A stretch of DNA of 64,000 bases from Georgenia sp. M64 (GCF_038049925.1 NZ_CP145809.1:2328599-2392598); one strand, 5' to 3'. Shown: positions 48,101 to 57,580, counted from the first letter of the stretch. The notes: generated from the sequence alone by a model not told the origin. Numbers and translations are program-made.

Positions 48101-48835
48101 TCACGCGGCGGGCCGGCCGCCGAGGTAGAGGTCGCTCAGCTTGGGATCGGCCAGCAGCTCGCGGGCGGGCCCGGTCGCGAAGACGGTGCCGAGGTCGAGG
48201 ACGCAGCCGATGTCGGCCATCTCGAGCGCGCGTCGGGCGTTCTGCTCGACGAGCAGCACGGCGACGCCCGCGTCGCGCATGCGGGCGACCTGCTCGAACA
48301 CCGTCGTCGTCCGCTTGGGGTCCAGGCCCATCGAGGGCTCGTCGAGGAGGACGACGTCGGGGCTGACCATGAGCGCCCGGGCGAACTCCACCTGCTTCTG
48401 CTGACCGCCGGAGAGCAGCCCCGCGGCGGCGCCCCACCGCTCGGCCACGACCGGGAAGACCTCCTTGACGAAGGCGGCCCGCTCGGACAGCGCCGCCCGG
48501 TCGGCGGAGGTGTAGCCGCCGAGCATGACGTTCTCCTCCACCGTCATCTCGGGGAAGACGCTGTGCCCCTGCAGGACGTGCGACAGCCCGGCGCGCAGGA
48601 GGGTCTGCGGCCCGGAGCCGGTCATGTCCTTGCCGTTGAGGACGACGGACCCGGCCCGGGGCTTGAGCAGCCCGCTGGCGACCTTGAGCACGGTGGACTT
48701 GCCGGCGCCGTTGGGACCGACGAGGCACACGACCGTGCCGCGCGGCACCTCGACCGACAGCCCGCGCAGCACGAGGGCGGCCTTGCCGTACCCGGCCTCG
48801 ATCCCCTTGAGCTCGAGGACGACGTCAGACGCCAA
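48101..48835 (-). CDS. livF: branched-chain amino acid ABC transporter ATPase LivF
   Basis: This 244-residue ATPase has Walker A LVGPNGAGKST, signature LLSGGQQKQVEFARAL, Walker B VVLLDEPSMGLDP and LLVEQNA, the LivF-type switch region. The start is TTG 48835: GGAGG is 6 bases upstream and the TTG overlaps the livG end by 11 bp, whereas no ATG or GTG fits. It is the last gene of livKHMGF. Confidence 0.94.
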   Translation of the reverse strand: MASDVVLELKGIEAGYGKAALVLRGLSVEVPRGTVVCLVGPNGAGKSTVLKVASGLLKPRAGSVVLNGKDMTGSGPQTLLRAGLSHVLQGHSVFPEMTVEENVMLGGYTSADRAALSERAAFVKEVFPVVAERWGAAAGLLSGGQQKQVEFARALMVSPDVVLLDEPSMGLDPKRTTTVFEQVARMRDAGVAVLLVEQNARRALEMADIGCVLDLGTVFATGPARELLADPKLSDLYLGGRPAA

Positions 48836-49589
48836 GGTAGGCCTCCAGCACTCGCGGGTCGGACTGGATGATGTCCGGCGTCCCGGTGGCGATCGGCGCG
48901 CCACGGTCGAAGACGACGATGTGGTCGCACAGCTTCATGATGAGCTCCATGTTGTGCTCGACGATGAGGAAGGTGGTGCCCTCCGCGTTGAGCTCGCGGA
49001 TGAGGACGGCGATCCGCTCGATGAGCGAGGGGTTCACCCCGCCGGCGGGCTCGTCGAGCATGACGAACGGCGGGTCCGACATGAGGGTCGAGCCCAGCTC
49101 GAGGAGCTTCTGCTGGCCGTAGGAGAGGTCGCGTGCCTCCGCCGTCTCGAGGTGGTCGATGCCCACCCGGGCCAGCATCCGCCGCGCCCGCTCGACCGTC
49201 TCCGGCGAGTGGCTCCCGCCGAGGTAGTCCGCGAGCGAGTGCGGCTGGACGGCGACGAGCATGTTCTCCAGCACGGTCATCCGTGGGAAGGTCCGGCACA
49301 GCTGGAAGCTCCGCCCGAGCCCGGCCCGGGCGATCTTGTGCGGCGCCCAGCGGGTGATCTCCTTGTCGTGGAGGTAGACCTTGCCCGAGTCGGGCTTGAT
49401 CATCCCGGTCACGCAGTTGAAGAAGGTCGTCTTGCCCGAGCCGTTGGGCCCGATGAGCCCGTTGATCTTCCCGTCGAGGAAGGTCACCGAGGCGTCGCTG
49501 ACGGCGTGGACGCCGCCGAAGGACTTCGTCAGCCGCTCGGTGCGCAGGATGGTCGTGCCGACGGCGGAGCCGGCCGGTGCGGGGGTCAT
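48825..49589 (-). CDS. livG: branched-chain amino acid ABC transporter ATPase LivG
   Basis: This 254-residue ATPase has Walker A LIGPNGSGKTTFFN, the LivG-type GLGRSFQLCRTFPRMTV, signature LSYGQQKLLELGS, Walker B VMLDEPAGGVNP and IVEHNM. ATG 49589 overlaps the livM stop (ATGA). It works with LivF at the membrane complex LivHM. Confidence 0.95.
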   Translation of the reverse strand: MTPAPAGSAVGTTILRTERLTKSFGGVHAVSDASVTFLDGKINGLIGPNGSGKTTFFNCVTGMIKPDSGKVYLHDKEITRWAPHKIARAGLGRSFQLCRTFPRMTVLENMLVAVQPHSLADYLGGSHSPETVERARRMLARVGIDHLETAEARDLSYGQQKLLELGSTLMSDPPFVMLDEPAGGVNPSLIERIAVLIRELNAEGTTFLIVEHNMELIMKLCDHIVVFDRGAPIATGTPDIIQSDPRVLEAYLGV

Positions 49590-50821
49590 CGGGTGCGCTC
49601 CTGCTCGTCCGTGGGGTCAGCCGGGGCCGCGCGCCTGCCGGTCGGCTCGCCCGTCGAGGTGGCCGTGGGGTCGGCGGTGGAGGGGACCGGGGCCCGGCCG
49701 GTCGCCGTCGCCGTCTGCTCGGCCCGCAGCTGCTCGGCGGAGAGCTCGCGGATCGAGGTGGCCTGGGGCCGGAACCGCCCGACGAGCTGCTGGGCGCCGG
49801 TGAGGACGCCGTCGGGCAGGAACAGCACGACGATCGCCAGCAGCAGGCCCGTGGCGACGAGGTGGAACTGGGTCTGGCCGTAGTTGAGGACGAAGTACTC
49901 CAGCGCGACGCCGATGACGACGGCGCCGAGCAGCGGCCCGAAGAGGTACCGGGTGCCACCGAGGAGCGCCATGAGCACGATCTGCGCGGAGAGGACGACG
50001 TCGAACTGGAAGATCGGGTCGAGGTCGCCGAACCACAGCCCGTACAGCCCGCCCGCCAGCGCCACGACGAGCGCCGAGAGGGTGAACGCGACGAGCTTGA
50101 GGGTCGCGGTGGGGATGCCGAGCGACTCGGCCTTGTCCTCGTCCTCGCGCACGGCCTTGAGACCGGCGCCGAAGCGCGAGTGGTTGACCAGCGCCCACAG
50201 CACGAGGGCCAGGACGAGCAGGCCGAGGAAGATGAAGTAGAACGCCCGGTGGTGCTCGGGGCGCAGCAGGTCGGGGAACGGCCGCGGCACCACCAGGCCG
50301 TTGGAGCCGCCGGTCACCGTGTGCCAGCTCTGGAAGACGAGCTGGAGCACCAGGACGAGCGCGATCGTCACGATGACGAACGAGGCGCCTCGCACCCGCA
50401 GCGCGGCGAAGCCCACCGGGACGGCGATGACGAGGGTCCCGAGCGCCGCGACCACCAGGGCGACGAAGCTGGGCATCCCGACGTTGATGACGAGCAGCGC
50501 CGTGCCGTAGGCACCCAGCCCGAAGAACGCCGTGTGGCCGAGCGAGATGTACCCGGTGAACCCGCCCATGAGGTTCCAGCCGGTGGCGAAGACGGCGTAG
50601 TTGAGCACGATGACGCCGGCGCTGAGCATGTAGGGGTTCGGCGCGAGGAACGGCCACAGGGCCAGCACGGCACCGACGACGGCGATGACGAGCAGGTCGC
50701 GGCGGCGGTCGCGGCCGGCCCGTCCGGTGCGCCCACCACGTCCGGCGAGGCCGGCGAGGCCGCGCCCGTGCCCCTCGCGGTCGCCCGTGCGGGCGGCGCG
50801 GCGGTCAGAAACGCTGAGCAA
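49586..50821 (-). CDS. livM: branched-chain amino acid ABC transporter permease LivM
   Basis: This is a 411-residue permease with about nine hydrophobic segments. GYISLGHTAFFGLGAYG is the conserved LivM motif, and VNHSRFGAGLKAVREDEDKA is the EAA-like cytoplasmic loop that contacts the ATPase. The N-terminal 40 residues are Arg/Gly-rich and cytoplasmic, and the last 65 are low complexity. The start is TTG 50821, with GGAGG 5 bases upstream, overlapping livH by 17 bp. Confidence 0.93.
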   Translation of the reverse strand: MLSVSDRRAARTGDREGHGRGLAGLAGRGGRTGRAGRDRRRDLLVIAVVGAVLALWPFLAPNPYMLSAGVIVLNYAVFATGWNLMGGFTGYISLGHTAFFGLGAYGTALLVINVGMPSFVALVVAALGTLVIAVPVGFAALRVRGASFVIVTIALVLVLQLVFQSWHTVTGGSNGLVVPRPFPDLLRPEHHRAFYFIFLGLLVLALVLWALVNHSRFGAGLKAVREDEDKAESLGIPTATLKLVAFTLSALVVALAGGLYGLWFGDLDPIFQFDVVLSAQIVLMALLGGTRYLFGPLLGAVVIGVALEYFVLNYGQTQFHLVATGLLLAIVVLFLPDGVLTGAQQLVGRFRPQATSIRELSAEQLRAEQTATATGRAPVPSTADPTATSTGEPTGRRAAPADPTDEQERTR

Positions 50822-51692
50822 GACGGCCTCCGAAGAACCCCTGCGGCCGCACCATGAGCGTGGCGAACAGGGCGAGGTAGAAGATGGTCTGCGCCCACGT
50901 GGGGCCCAGGGGCAGCTCGAGCATCACGCGCAGCACGCCGAGCAGGAGCGCGGCGATCGCGGCGCCGGGGATCGAGCCGAGCCCGCCGACGACGATGATC
51001 GCCATGAGCGGGCCGATCCAGTGCCAGTGCAGCGAGGGGTAGATCGTCGCCTGGAGGGACAGCGCGGCGCCGCCGACGGCGGCCGTGGCCAGGCCGAGAC
51101 CGAAGCCGAAGCCGGCGGTCCGGTTGGTGTCGATGCCCACGAGCTGCGCGGCCTGCGGGTGCTGGATGGTCGCGCGCAGCGCCCGGCCGAAGCGGGTGTA
51201 CTTGAGCACCGCGAACAGCGCGAGGAGGCTCACCCCCGCCAGCGCGAACGAGATCACCTGCACCACGGGGATGCGGGCGGTGAGCAGCTCGATGCTCGAG
51301 GCGCCGTAGGGCAGGTTGATCCGGCGCTGGGTGCCGGAGAAGACCATGCCGAGCAGGCCCTCGACGATGAGCGCGATGGCGAAGGTGAGGAGCACCGACA
51401 TCATCGTCATCGTCGCCGGCCGCAGCCGGGACAGCAGGAAGCGCTGCATGAGGTAGCCGATGGCGAAGAACGCCGGCACGGTGGCCAGCAGCGAGAGCAT
51501 CGGGTCCAGCCCGGTGGCGGTGGAGAACCGCCACGCGATGTAGGCCGAGAGGATGATGAACGCCGAGTGCGCGAGCATCACCACCCGCATGATCCCGAAG
51601 TACAGGGTCAGACCCGCTGCCAGGAGGGCGTAGAGCCCTCCCAGCAGCAGGCCCAGGATCAGGCTCTGGAAGAGGAGAGTGCCTGAGACCAC
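50805..51692 (-). CDS. livH: branched-chain amino acid ABC transporter permease LivH
   Basis: This 295-residue permease has about eight membrane segments. LYALLAAGLTLYFGIMRVVM with LAHSAFIILSAY is the LivH opening, and TRFGRALRATIQHPQAAQLV is the EAA loop. GTG 51692 is 4 bases after the livK stop, with GGTGAGC before it. Confidence 0.94.
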   Translation of the reverse strand: MVSGTLLFQSLILGLLLGGLYALLAAGLTLYFGIMRVVMLAHSAFIILSAYIAWRFSTATGLDPMLSLLATVPAFFAIGYLMQRFLLSRLRPATMTMMSVLLTFAIALIVEGLLGMVFSGTQRRINLPYGASSIELLTARIPVVQVISFALAGVSLLALFAVLKYTRFGRALRATIQHPQAAQLVGIDTNRTAGFGFGLGLATAAVGGAALSLQATIYPSLHWHWIGPLMAIIVVGGLGSIPGAAIAALLLGVLRVMLELPLGPTWAQTIFYLALFATLMVRPQGFFGGRLAQRF

Positions 51693-51696
51693 CGGC

Positions 51697-52935
51697 TCAC
51701 CACTCCGGCTTCGGGTAGATCAGCTCGGCCTCGGCGACGTCCTCGGGCAGGACGATGGCGATCTCGCCGTCGACGTACTGCTGGATGAGGTGCGCGCCGT
51801 TGGGGCGGCCGGCCTCGTCCCAGCCGAGCGTGCCGACGACGGTGTCCACCTCGTTCTCGTGGAGCCAGTCGATGAGCTGCTGCTGGCAGTCGCCCTGCTC
51901 GGCGCACCCGACGGCCTCGACGGCGGCGGCGACGACCTGGCCGGCGGTGTAGGCGTTCGCCTCGTCCTCGCCGGGCTCGGCGCCGTGGAGCTCCTCGTTC
52001 GCCGCGACGAACTCCTCGTTGGAGGGGTAGGTGGCCTCGACGGTGTAGCCGGTGGGCGAGAGGATGCCGTCCACCGCACCACCGATCGCCTCGACGAACT
52101 CGGGGTTGGTCGGCGCGGTGGAGAAGGCCGCCATGCGCGGCTGGTAGTCGAGCTGCTGCAGCGCCAGGATCATGTTGACCGCGTCCTGGTACTGGGTCCC
52201 GCCGACGACGATGTCGGGGTCCGCGTCCGCGATCTGCGCGGCGACCGCGCTCATGTCGGTCGCGTTCGGCGGGTAGACCTCGTCGACGACGATCTCGACG
52301 CCGAGCTCGGCGAGCCCGTCACGCAGGCCGTAGGCGGTGCCCTGCGCGAACGGGTCGTCCATGGCCGCGACGGCCGCGGTCTGCGGGCGCTCGTCCTCGG
52401 GCATGGCCTCGATGTGGTCGAGGAGGTAGTTGTAGTGGTCCGGGGCGATGGCCGGGGCCGCGTAGAAGATGTTCTCGAAGCCGTTCTCGAAGACCTCGGC
52501 GGCGGCCGCCGCGGGCTCGACGAAGAGCATCCCGTACTCGTCGGCGACGCGGGACGCGGGCACCACGAGCCGGGTGGAGAACGGGCCCATGACCAGGTCG
52601 ACCTCGTCCTGGGCGATGAGCGACTCGTAGTCGGCCACGACACGCGCGGCGTCGGAGGCGTCGTCGAGGATCTTCAGCTCGACCTGGCGGCCGAGCAGCC
52701 CGCCGCCGTCGTTGATGACCTTGGCCCAGGTCTCGTACCCGCGCTGGACGCCCTTGCCCGGCTCGGCGAAGTCACCGGTCAGCGGCAGCGAGATGCCGAT
52801 GACGATGGGGTCGTCCCCACCCTCGGCGCCGCCGGTGGCGTCATCGGTCCCGCCGCCGGTGTCCCCGCCGCACGAGGCGAGCAGCAGGGCGCCGGCGGTC
52901 GCGGCGGTGATGGCGGTCAACTTCCTTGTCGACAT
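51697..52935 (-). CDS. livK: ABC transporter substrate-binding lipoprotein LivK-like
   Basis: This is a 412-residue periplasmic-binding-type lipoprotein. The lipobox is LLASC (Cys22). The fold-I amino-acid receptor signature IVIGISLPLTGDFAEPGKGV and GYETWAKVINDGGGLLGRQV starts the mature part. LDDASDAARVVADYESLIAQ and the later DPDIVVGGTQYQDAV are typical. The ligand may be a branched-chain amino acid, but short amides and other compounds use related receptors. ATG 52935 has GAGGAGACACC. It is the first gene of livKHMGF. Confidence 0.93.
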   Translation of the reverse strand: MSTRKLTAITAATAGALLLASCGGDTGGGTDDATGGAEGGDDPIVIGISLPLTGDFAEPGKGVQRGYETWAKVINDGGGLLGRQVELKILDDASDAARVVADYESLIAQDEVDLVMGPFSTRLVVPASRVADEYGMLFVEPAAAAAEVFENGFENIFYAAPAIAPDHYNYLLDHIEAMPEDERPQTAAVAAMDDPFAQGTAYGLRDGLAELGVEIVVDEVYPPNATDMSAVAAQIADADPDIVVGGTQYQDAVNMILALQQLDYQPRMAAFSTAPTNPEFVEAIGGAVDGILSPTGYTVEATYPSNEEFVAANEELHGAEPGEDEANAYTAGQVVAAAVEAVGCAEQGDCQQQLIDWLHENEVDTVVGTLGWDEAGRPNGAHLIQQYVDGEIAIVLPEDVAEAELIYPKPEW

Positions 52936-53064
52936 GGTGTCTCCTCATCAAGACGACGGCGCCGTCTCGGTGGAGCGGGTGACGAGGCTCGCGCACGGTG
53001 AGACGGGTCCGCCGTGCAGGTCACGGCCCACCGCGATGTGACGGTGTGGTGGTTCCCCACGGCG

Positions 53065-53157
53065 GCGGAGCAGCAACGACGACACATCGCGGGCGGCGGA
53101 ACAGCAACGAGGTCGCATCCCGGGTCGCGGAGCAGCAACGACGACACATCGCGGGCG
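53065..53157. repeat. triple 31-bp tandem repeat upstream of the liv operon
   Basis: Three contiguous 31-bp units lie at 53065-53095, 53096-53126 and 53127-53157. Units 1 and 3 are identical (the identity continues to 53099 and 53161); the middle unit differs at several positions. All start GCGGARCAGCAACGA. The array lies in the 399-bp gap between livK and the next gene, which holds no ORF I can support. It may be a regulator-binding array for livK (130-220 bp upstream of its ATG). Confidence 0.8.
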
Positions 53158-53282
53158 GCGGCCACGAGGGACGTGCGCCGCGCCCCCGGCACCTGGGGCG
53201 TGGCTCACGTCACAATTCGGCAACATCGACGTCCGGGCGGGCCGGGGGGTTTGTGCGGTTCGACGTCCTGTGTACTGTGCGT

Positions 53283-53297
53283 GGAAAGCGCTTGCTG
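53283..53297. promoter_or_regulatory. LacI/CcpA-type operator half-match
   Basis: TGGAAAGCGCTTGCTG contains the core AAGCGCTT of LacI-family operators (consensus TGGAAAGCGCTTTCCA); only the right arm departs. It lies about 350 bp upstream of livK. A chance match is possible. Confidence 0.25.
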
Positions 53298-53334
53298 AGG
53301 TGGTCGTCCTGATGAGGTGGACCCGGTGAGCCCC

Positions 53335-54900
53335 TCAGGCCGGCCGGCTCCTCGGCACCGGCCGCGACCGCGCCGCGAGGACCTGCGCCACCACGGCCAG
53401 GACGCCCTGGGCCACGAAGAGACCGGGCGTGACGCTCCCACCGACCACGGCCACGAGCAGCGGCAACGTCCCCAGGGCGACGACGTCGGGCCCCACGAGG
53501 AAGGCTGCGCCGAGCCCCGGTGGGACCACGCCGAACGGGGTGTGCACGAGCGGGCCGGAGAAGTCCGGCAGCGGCCGGTACGCCGCCCGCACCGCCGCCG
53601 CTGACCACACCGGCGCCGCCAGCACCACGAGCCAGCCCGCGTCGGCGTGAGCCGCCGCGAGCAGCGCGTGCACGACCGCGGACCACACGACGAGGACGAC
53701 CGTGGGCACCACGAGGCGCAGGCGGCGGACCGTTCGCTGGCCCAGCGGCAGGAGCGTGTCCAGGGCAGGAGCCGCGCTCGCCTCGCGAGCGCCGTCCGTG
53801 ACCGCGAGGCCCGCGGCGTACCCGCCGACGACGAGCAGGGCGAGGGTGAGGACGGGCACGTCCGGACCGAGGGCCAGGGCGGGCAGGCTCCCGGCGACGA
53901 CGAGCTGGACCAGGCGCCGGGGCCGGCGCAGGAGGAGCATCGCGTCGGAGGTCACGAGGGCTGCGTGCGGGGCCCACCGCCGCGGGACCCGCGCCACGGG
54001 TCGCAGCCGGGCCGAGCGGCGGGCCGCCGGCTCGGTCGCCGCGGCGAGCGCCCGTCCCAGCCCGCGGGTGTCGAGTGACAGCACCGAGCCCAGGGCCTCC
54101 GCCGAGCTCGCGCCACGCTCTCGCACGACGGACCCGCTCACCCGTCCCAGCCGCAGGTCGAGCGCGACGGCGAGCGTCGTGGCGAGGACCACGGTGGCTG
54201 CCGCGGCGGCGCCCAGGACGACGGCGGCGGGCGGGTGCGTGACGCCGGCCGGCCAGCCCCACCACAGCCCGGCGAGACCGGCGAGGGGTACGGCCGCCAG
54301 TGCCGTGTCCGCCGCGCGCCGGGTCCGGCCGTGCACGCCGGCCGAGACCTGCGTCAGTCCCACCGCGAGGACCAGCGCCGCGGCGCCCGCTCCCCCGGTG
54401 ACGGCGGCCCCGGCGAGTGTGGCTACGCCGGGTGACGGCACCAGCACGAGCGCCCCGAGGGCGGCGACCACCGCCCCGGGCAGGGCCGCGACGACGGGCC
54501 ACCGCAGAGCGGCGGGACGCAGCAGGCCGCGCCGGTCCACCGGCAACGGCAGCCACCACGTCGCCTCGTGGCCCGGCAGCGAGATCGGTCCGAGCCGTGC
54601 CGCGAGACCGACGAGCGCGGCCGCCCCTGCGGCGAGGACGAGCACGGCCAGCCACCGCGCGGCGGCCACCGAGGCGTCGTCGAGGAGGCTTCCGCCCAGG
54701 TCGCGGCCCAGCCGGGCCGCGAGCGCGAACGCCATGGCGGTGTACAGGACGACGATGAAGCCGCCGAGGTAGACGTCGTAGAGGAGGTCGCCGAGCCCGC
54801 TCTCGGCGCGCTCGAGGCTGCGGCGGCGGGACCACCGGCGCACCGCCCGGCCTGTCGGGGGCGCCGGTCGTACGCCGAGCGCCTCGCTGCCGTCTCTCAC
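53335..54900 (-). CDS. multi-pass membrane protein, partner of an ABC ATPase
   Basis: This 521-residue protein has about 12 hydrophobic segments, a charged N terminus and a central cytoplasmic loop (RERGASSAEALGSVLSLDTRG). It resembles actinobacterial DUF6297-type proteins, though I cannot verify this. GTG 54900 overlaps the ATPase stop (GTGA), so the pair should form one export system. No function is known for the substrate side. Confidence 0.78.
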   Translation of the reverse strand: MRDGSEALGVRPAPPTGRAVRRWSRRRSLERAESGLGDLLYDVYLGGFIVVLYTAMAFALAARLGRDLGGSLLDDASVAAARWLAVLVLAAGAAALVGLAARLGPISLPGHEATWWLPLPVDRRGLLRPAALRWPVVAALPGAVVAALGALVLVPSPGVATLAGAAVTGGAGAAALVLAVGLTQVSAGVHGRTRRAADTALAAVPLAGLAGLWWGWPAGVTHPPAAVVLGAAAAATVVLATTLAVALDLRLGRVSGSVVRERGASSAEALGSVLSLDTRGLGRALAAATEPAARRSARLRPVARVPRRWAPHAALVTSDAMLLLRRPRRLVQLVVAGSLPALALGPDVPVLTLALLVVGGYAAGLAVTDGAREASAAPALDTLLPLGQRTVRRLRLVVPTVVLVVWSAVVHALLAAAHADAGWLVVLAAPVWSAAAVRAAYRPLPDFSGPLVHTPFGVVPPGLGAAFLVGPDVVALGTLPLLVAVVGGSVTPGLFVAQGVLAVVAQVLAARSRPVPRSRPA

Positions 54901-55580
54901 AGCGCGGCGATGGCGGCCGCGCCCTCGGCGGCCGTGAGCAGCCGCGCACGCTCCTCCCCCAGGACGAGGACGGCGGTCGCTGCGCCGACGACGACGGCGG
55001 GGTCGTGGGTGGCGAGAAGGACCGCTCCCCCGGCCTCGCGCTCCTCGACGAGCCGCTCGACCAACCGGTCCCGCATCCCGGCGTCGAGGCGCTGCTCGGG
55101 CTCGTCGAGCACGAGAAGCGAGCGGGGCCGTGCGAGCGCCGCGGCCAGGAGGAGGCGGCGGCGCTGCCCGGAGGACAGCGCCGCGGGCAGGGCGTCGGCC
55201 CGTGCGGTGAGGCCGAGCTCTTCCACCAGGCCCTCGACGACGTCGGCGGCGTCGGGCACGCCGTGTCCGAGGCAGGTCAGGAGGAGATGCTCGCGCGCCG
55301 TCAGCGCAGGGAAGAAGACCTCGTCACCGAGGCACTGCGCGACCGCGGCCCGCTGGGCGCCGGACCGCTCGTCCACCGGTGCCCCCAGGATGCGCACTCC
55401 GCCGCGGATCGGCTCGAGCGACCCGACGACCGTCCGCAGCAGGGTCGACTTGCCGGTCCCGTTCGCGCCGACGACGGCGAGAACCTCGCCGGCACCGACG
55501 CGAAGGTCCACCGGCGGGCAGACCGGCATGGTGAACCCGACCACCAGCCGCGACGCCTCGACGACGGGAGAATCGGACAC
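54897..55580 (-). CDS. ABC transporter ATP-binding protein
   Basis: This 227-residue ATPase has Walker A VVGANGTGKST, signature LSSGQRRRLLLAAA, Walker B LLVLDEPEQRLD and switch ATHD. GTG 55580 has TAGCAT and 6 bases upstream (leaderless). It is translationally coupled to the membrane protein. It is smaller and more divergent than the exporter ATPase at 37.5 kb. Confidence 0.93.
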   Translation of the reverse strand: MSDSPVVEASRLVVGFTMPVCPPVDLRVGAGEVLAVVGANGTGKSTLLRTVVGSLEPIRGGVRILGAPVDERSGAQRAAVAQCLGDEVFFPALTAREHLLLTCLGHGVPDAADVVEGLVEELGLTARADALPAALSSGQRRRLLLAAALARPRSLLVLDEPEQRLDAGMRDRLVERLVEEREAGGAVLLATHDPAVVVGAATAVLVLGEERARLLTAAEGAAAIAAL

Positions 55581-55586
55581 TCCCCG

Positions 55587-55592
55587 ATGCTA
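55587..55592 (-). promoter_or_regulatory. -10 hexamer TAGCAT for a leaderless start
   Basis: Minus strand TAGCAT, 6 bases, then GTG 55580 of the ABC ATPase. Confidence 0.5.
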
Positions 55593-55655
55593 CCGAGGTC
55601 CGTGCCGACCAGCTCTCGCCCGCGCCGAGCCCCCCACCTCGCCGCCCCTGTCGCC

Positions 55656-56819
55656 TCACCGCTGCCGACGCGCCGGTCGGTCGCGGCGATCCGGCGCCGC
55701 GACGCGGTGCAGCGGCAGGCGGAGCTCGGCGACGCAGCCCGGCCCGTCGTTGCGGATGGCGGCCGAGCCACCGTGTGCCTCGGCGACCCCACGGACGATC
55801 GCCAGGCCCAGGCCTGCTCCACCGCCCTCTGCCGGACCGCGCGAGCCCGTGGCGCGCCAGCCGGCCTCGAACAGGTGCGGGAGCTGGTCGGCGGGGATGC
55901 CGCCGCACTCGTCCGCCACGCGCACGGTCGCCGTGCCGTCGACGCCGGGCGCACCGTCGTCGCCGGGCGCACCGTCGTCGTCGGGCGCACCGTCGTCGCC
56001 AGCACCTGCCCATCCCCTGCCGTCGCGGTCTGCCCGGCCGTCGTCGTCTCCGTCGACGAGGACGTCCACCGTGACCGTGCCGCCCGCGGGGGTGTGGCGG
56101 ACGGCGTTCGCCAGGAGGTTGGCCACCGCCCGGCTCACCTCGCGGGCGTCCATGGGCACGGCGGCGGACGACCGCGCCCGTCCGACGACCCGCACGCCGG
56201 CGCGCTCGACCACGGGGACGGCCTGGGCGACGGCGTCGGAGACGACGTCGGCCAGCGGCACCCACTCGGTGCGCAGCACGCGCCCGGACTGCAGCCGCGA
56301 GAGGGTGAGCAGGTCGTCCACCATGTCGCTGACCCGCAGCACCTCGGCACGCAGCCGCACGAGGTACGCGGCCGGGTCCTCGGCCACGCCGTCCTGCAGC
56401 GCCTCGGTCATCGCGCGCATGCCGGCGAGCGGGGTACGCAGGTCGTGCGACATCCGGGCGACGAGGTCGCGCCGCCCCTCCTCGAGCCGGCGGTCGCGCT
56501 CACGTGCCGCCTCGGCGTCGGCGTTCGCCCGGGTGAGGAGGTGCAGCCGGCGGGCGAGGACGAGACCGGTGAGCACGGCGACGGGCAGCGCCGCGGAGAT
56601 CACCAGGAGGATCGTCCGGGAGTCCTCGGGACCGAGGAGCATGGCGCGAGCGCTGGCGTACACGCCCGCGGCCAGCGACAGCACGACGACGAGCGGGGCT
56701 GCCACCGCCGCACCGACGACGGATCGCCGGGCCACGCCCAGGACGACGGCCGCGCCGGCGGCCCCGACCGCCGCGGCGACGAGCGCGGCCAGGCCCGCGG
56801 CCGAGAGCTGGCCGCCCAT
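55656..56819 (-). CDS. sensor histidine kinase (HisKA/HATPase) with an acidic insert
   Basis: This 387-residue kinase has three or four N-terminal membrane helices (about 8-90), dimerisation motif [18 protein letters not shown] with His125, and ATPase blocks [17 protein letters not shown] (N box), [17 protein letters not shown] and [17 protein letters not shown] stretch of about 40 Asp/Gly-rich residues (257-295) is inserted between the N and G1 boxes, encoded in part by 18-bp repeats. ATG 56819 overlaps the regulator stop (TGATG). Confidence 0.92.
   Translation of the reverse strand: MGGQLSAAGLAALVAAAVGAAGAAVVLGVARRSVVGAAVAAPLVVVLSLAAGVYASARAMLLGPEDSRTILLVISAALPVAVLTGLVLARRLHLLTRANADAEAARERDRRLEEGRRDLVARMSHDLRTPLAGMRAMTEALQDGVAEDPAAYLVRLRAEVLRVSDMVDDLLTLSRLQSGRVLRTEWVPLADVVSDAVAQAVPVVERAGVRVVGRARSSAAVPMDAREVSRAVANLLANAVRHTPAGGTVTVDVLVDGDDDGRADRDGRGWAGAGDDGAPDDDGAPGDDGAPGVDGTATVRVADECGGIPADQLPHLFEAGWRATGSRGPAEGGGAGLGLAIVRGVAEAHGGSAAIRNDGPGCVAELRLPLHRVAAPDRRDRPARRQR
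55944..55997. repeat. three 18-bp tandem repeats inside the kinase gene
   Basis: GCCGGGCGCACCGTCGTC occurs at 55944-55961 and 55962-55979, and with one change (GTC for GCC) at 55980-55997. In the coding strand it gives [11 protein letters not shown]-type repeats in the HATPase insert. Copy number could vary by slippage without a frameshift. Confidence 0.85.
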
Positions 56820-57571
56820 CACGCGCTCGCGTCCGCGGGAGCCGGTTCGGGGTCCCAGCGGTACCCGACCCCGAAGACGGTCACCAGCCGGCCCGGCCGC
56901 GCGGGGTCGTCCTCCACCTTCTCCCGCAGCCGGCGCACGTGGACGGTCACCGTCGAGCGGTCGCCGTACTCCCAGCGCCAGACCTCGGCCATGAGCTCGT
57001 CCCTTCCGACCGCCCGGCCGGGGTGGCGCAGGAACCACTCGAGGAGGTCGAACTCTCGCGCGGTGAGGACGAGCTCGCGCCCGGCCAGCTCGGCCCGGTG
57101 GGCCGCCCGGTCGAGCACGAGGTCGCCGTCGACGAGACGTCCGGCTGCGTCGAACCGCCCGCCGGCCCCGAGAGCCGGGCCCGGCCTCTCGGCGGCGGCG
57201 GGCGCGGTGGCGCGCCGGAGGAGCGACTGCACCCGGAGCACCAGCTCGCGGGGGCTGAACGGCTTGGTGACGTAGTCGTCCGCGCCGACCTCGAGGCCGA
57301 GGATCCGGTCCTCCTCCTCCTCGCGGGCGGTGAGCATGACCACGGGCAGGTCGGCGCGCACCCGGCGCAGACGCCGGCACACCTCGAGACCGTCGATGCC
57401 GGGGAGCATGAGGTCGAGAATCGCCACGTCGGGCGGTCGAACCGTGGCGATCTCCACCGCGGTCAGGCCGTCCGCCGCCCGCTCGACCTCGAGACCGGCG
57501 CGGACGAGGTACGCCCCGACGACCTCGGCGACGGTGGCGTCGTCGTCGACCACGAGTATCAGTGGCACCAC
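56819..57571 (-). CDS. OmpR/PhoB-type response regulator
   Basis: This 250-residue regulator has receiver motifs LILVVDDD, phospho-acceptor Asp53 in [12 protein letters not shown], and [10 protein letters not shown] with the conserved Lys. The winged-helix effector shows [20 protein letters not shown] and [16 protein letters not shown] 40-residue linker separates them. Two consecutive GTGs (57571, 57568) start it; the second lies 6 bases after TAGCAT, the leaderless distance. It is divergent from the secreted protein at 57730. Confidence 0.94.
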   Translation of the reverse strand: MVPLILVVDDDATVAEVVGAYLVRAGLEVERAADGLTAVEIATVRPPDVAILDLMLPGIDGLEVCRRLRRVRADLPVVMLTAREEEEDRILGLEVGADDYVTKPFSPRELVLRVQSLLRRATAPAAAERPGPALGAGGRFDAAGRLVDGDLVLDRAAHRAELAGRELVLTAREFDLLEWFLRHPGRAVGRDELMAEVWRWEYGDRSTVTVHVRRLREKVEDDPARPGRLVTVFGVGYRWDPEPAPADASA

Positions 57572-57574
57572 CCC

Positions 57575-57580
57575 ATGCTA
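57575..57580 (-). promoter_or_regulatory. -10 hexamer TAGCAT for a leaderless start
   Basis: Minus strand TAGCAT with 6 bases to GTG 57568 (3 bases to GTG 57571). Confidence 0.5.

Noticed and set aside
53065-53157. CRISPR-like array
   Set aside because: The repeats are contiguous with no spacers, there are only three, and no cas gene is in the window.
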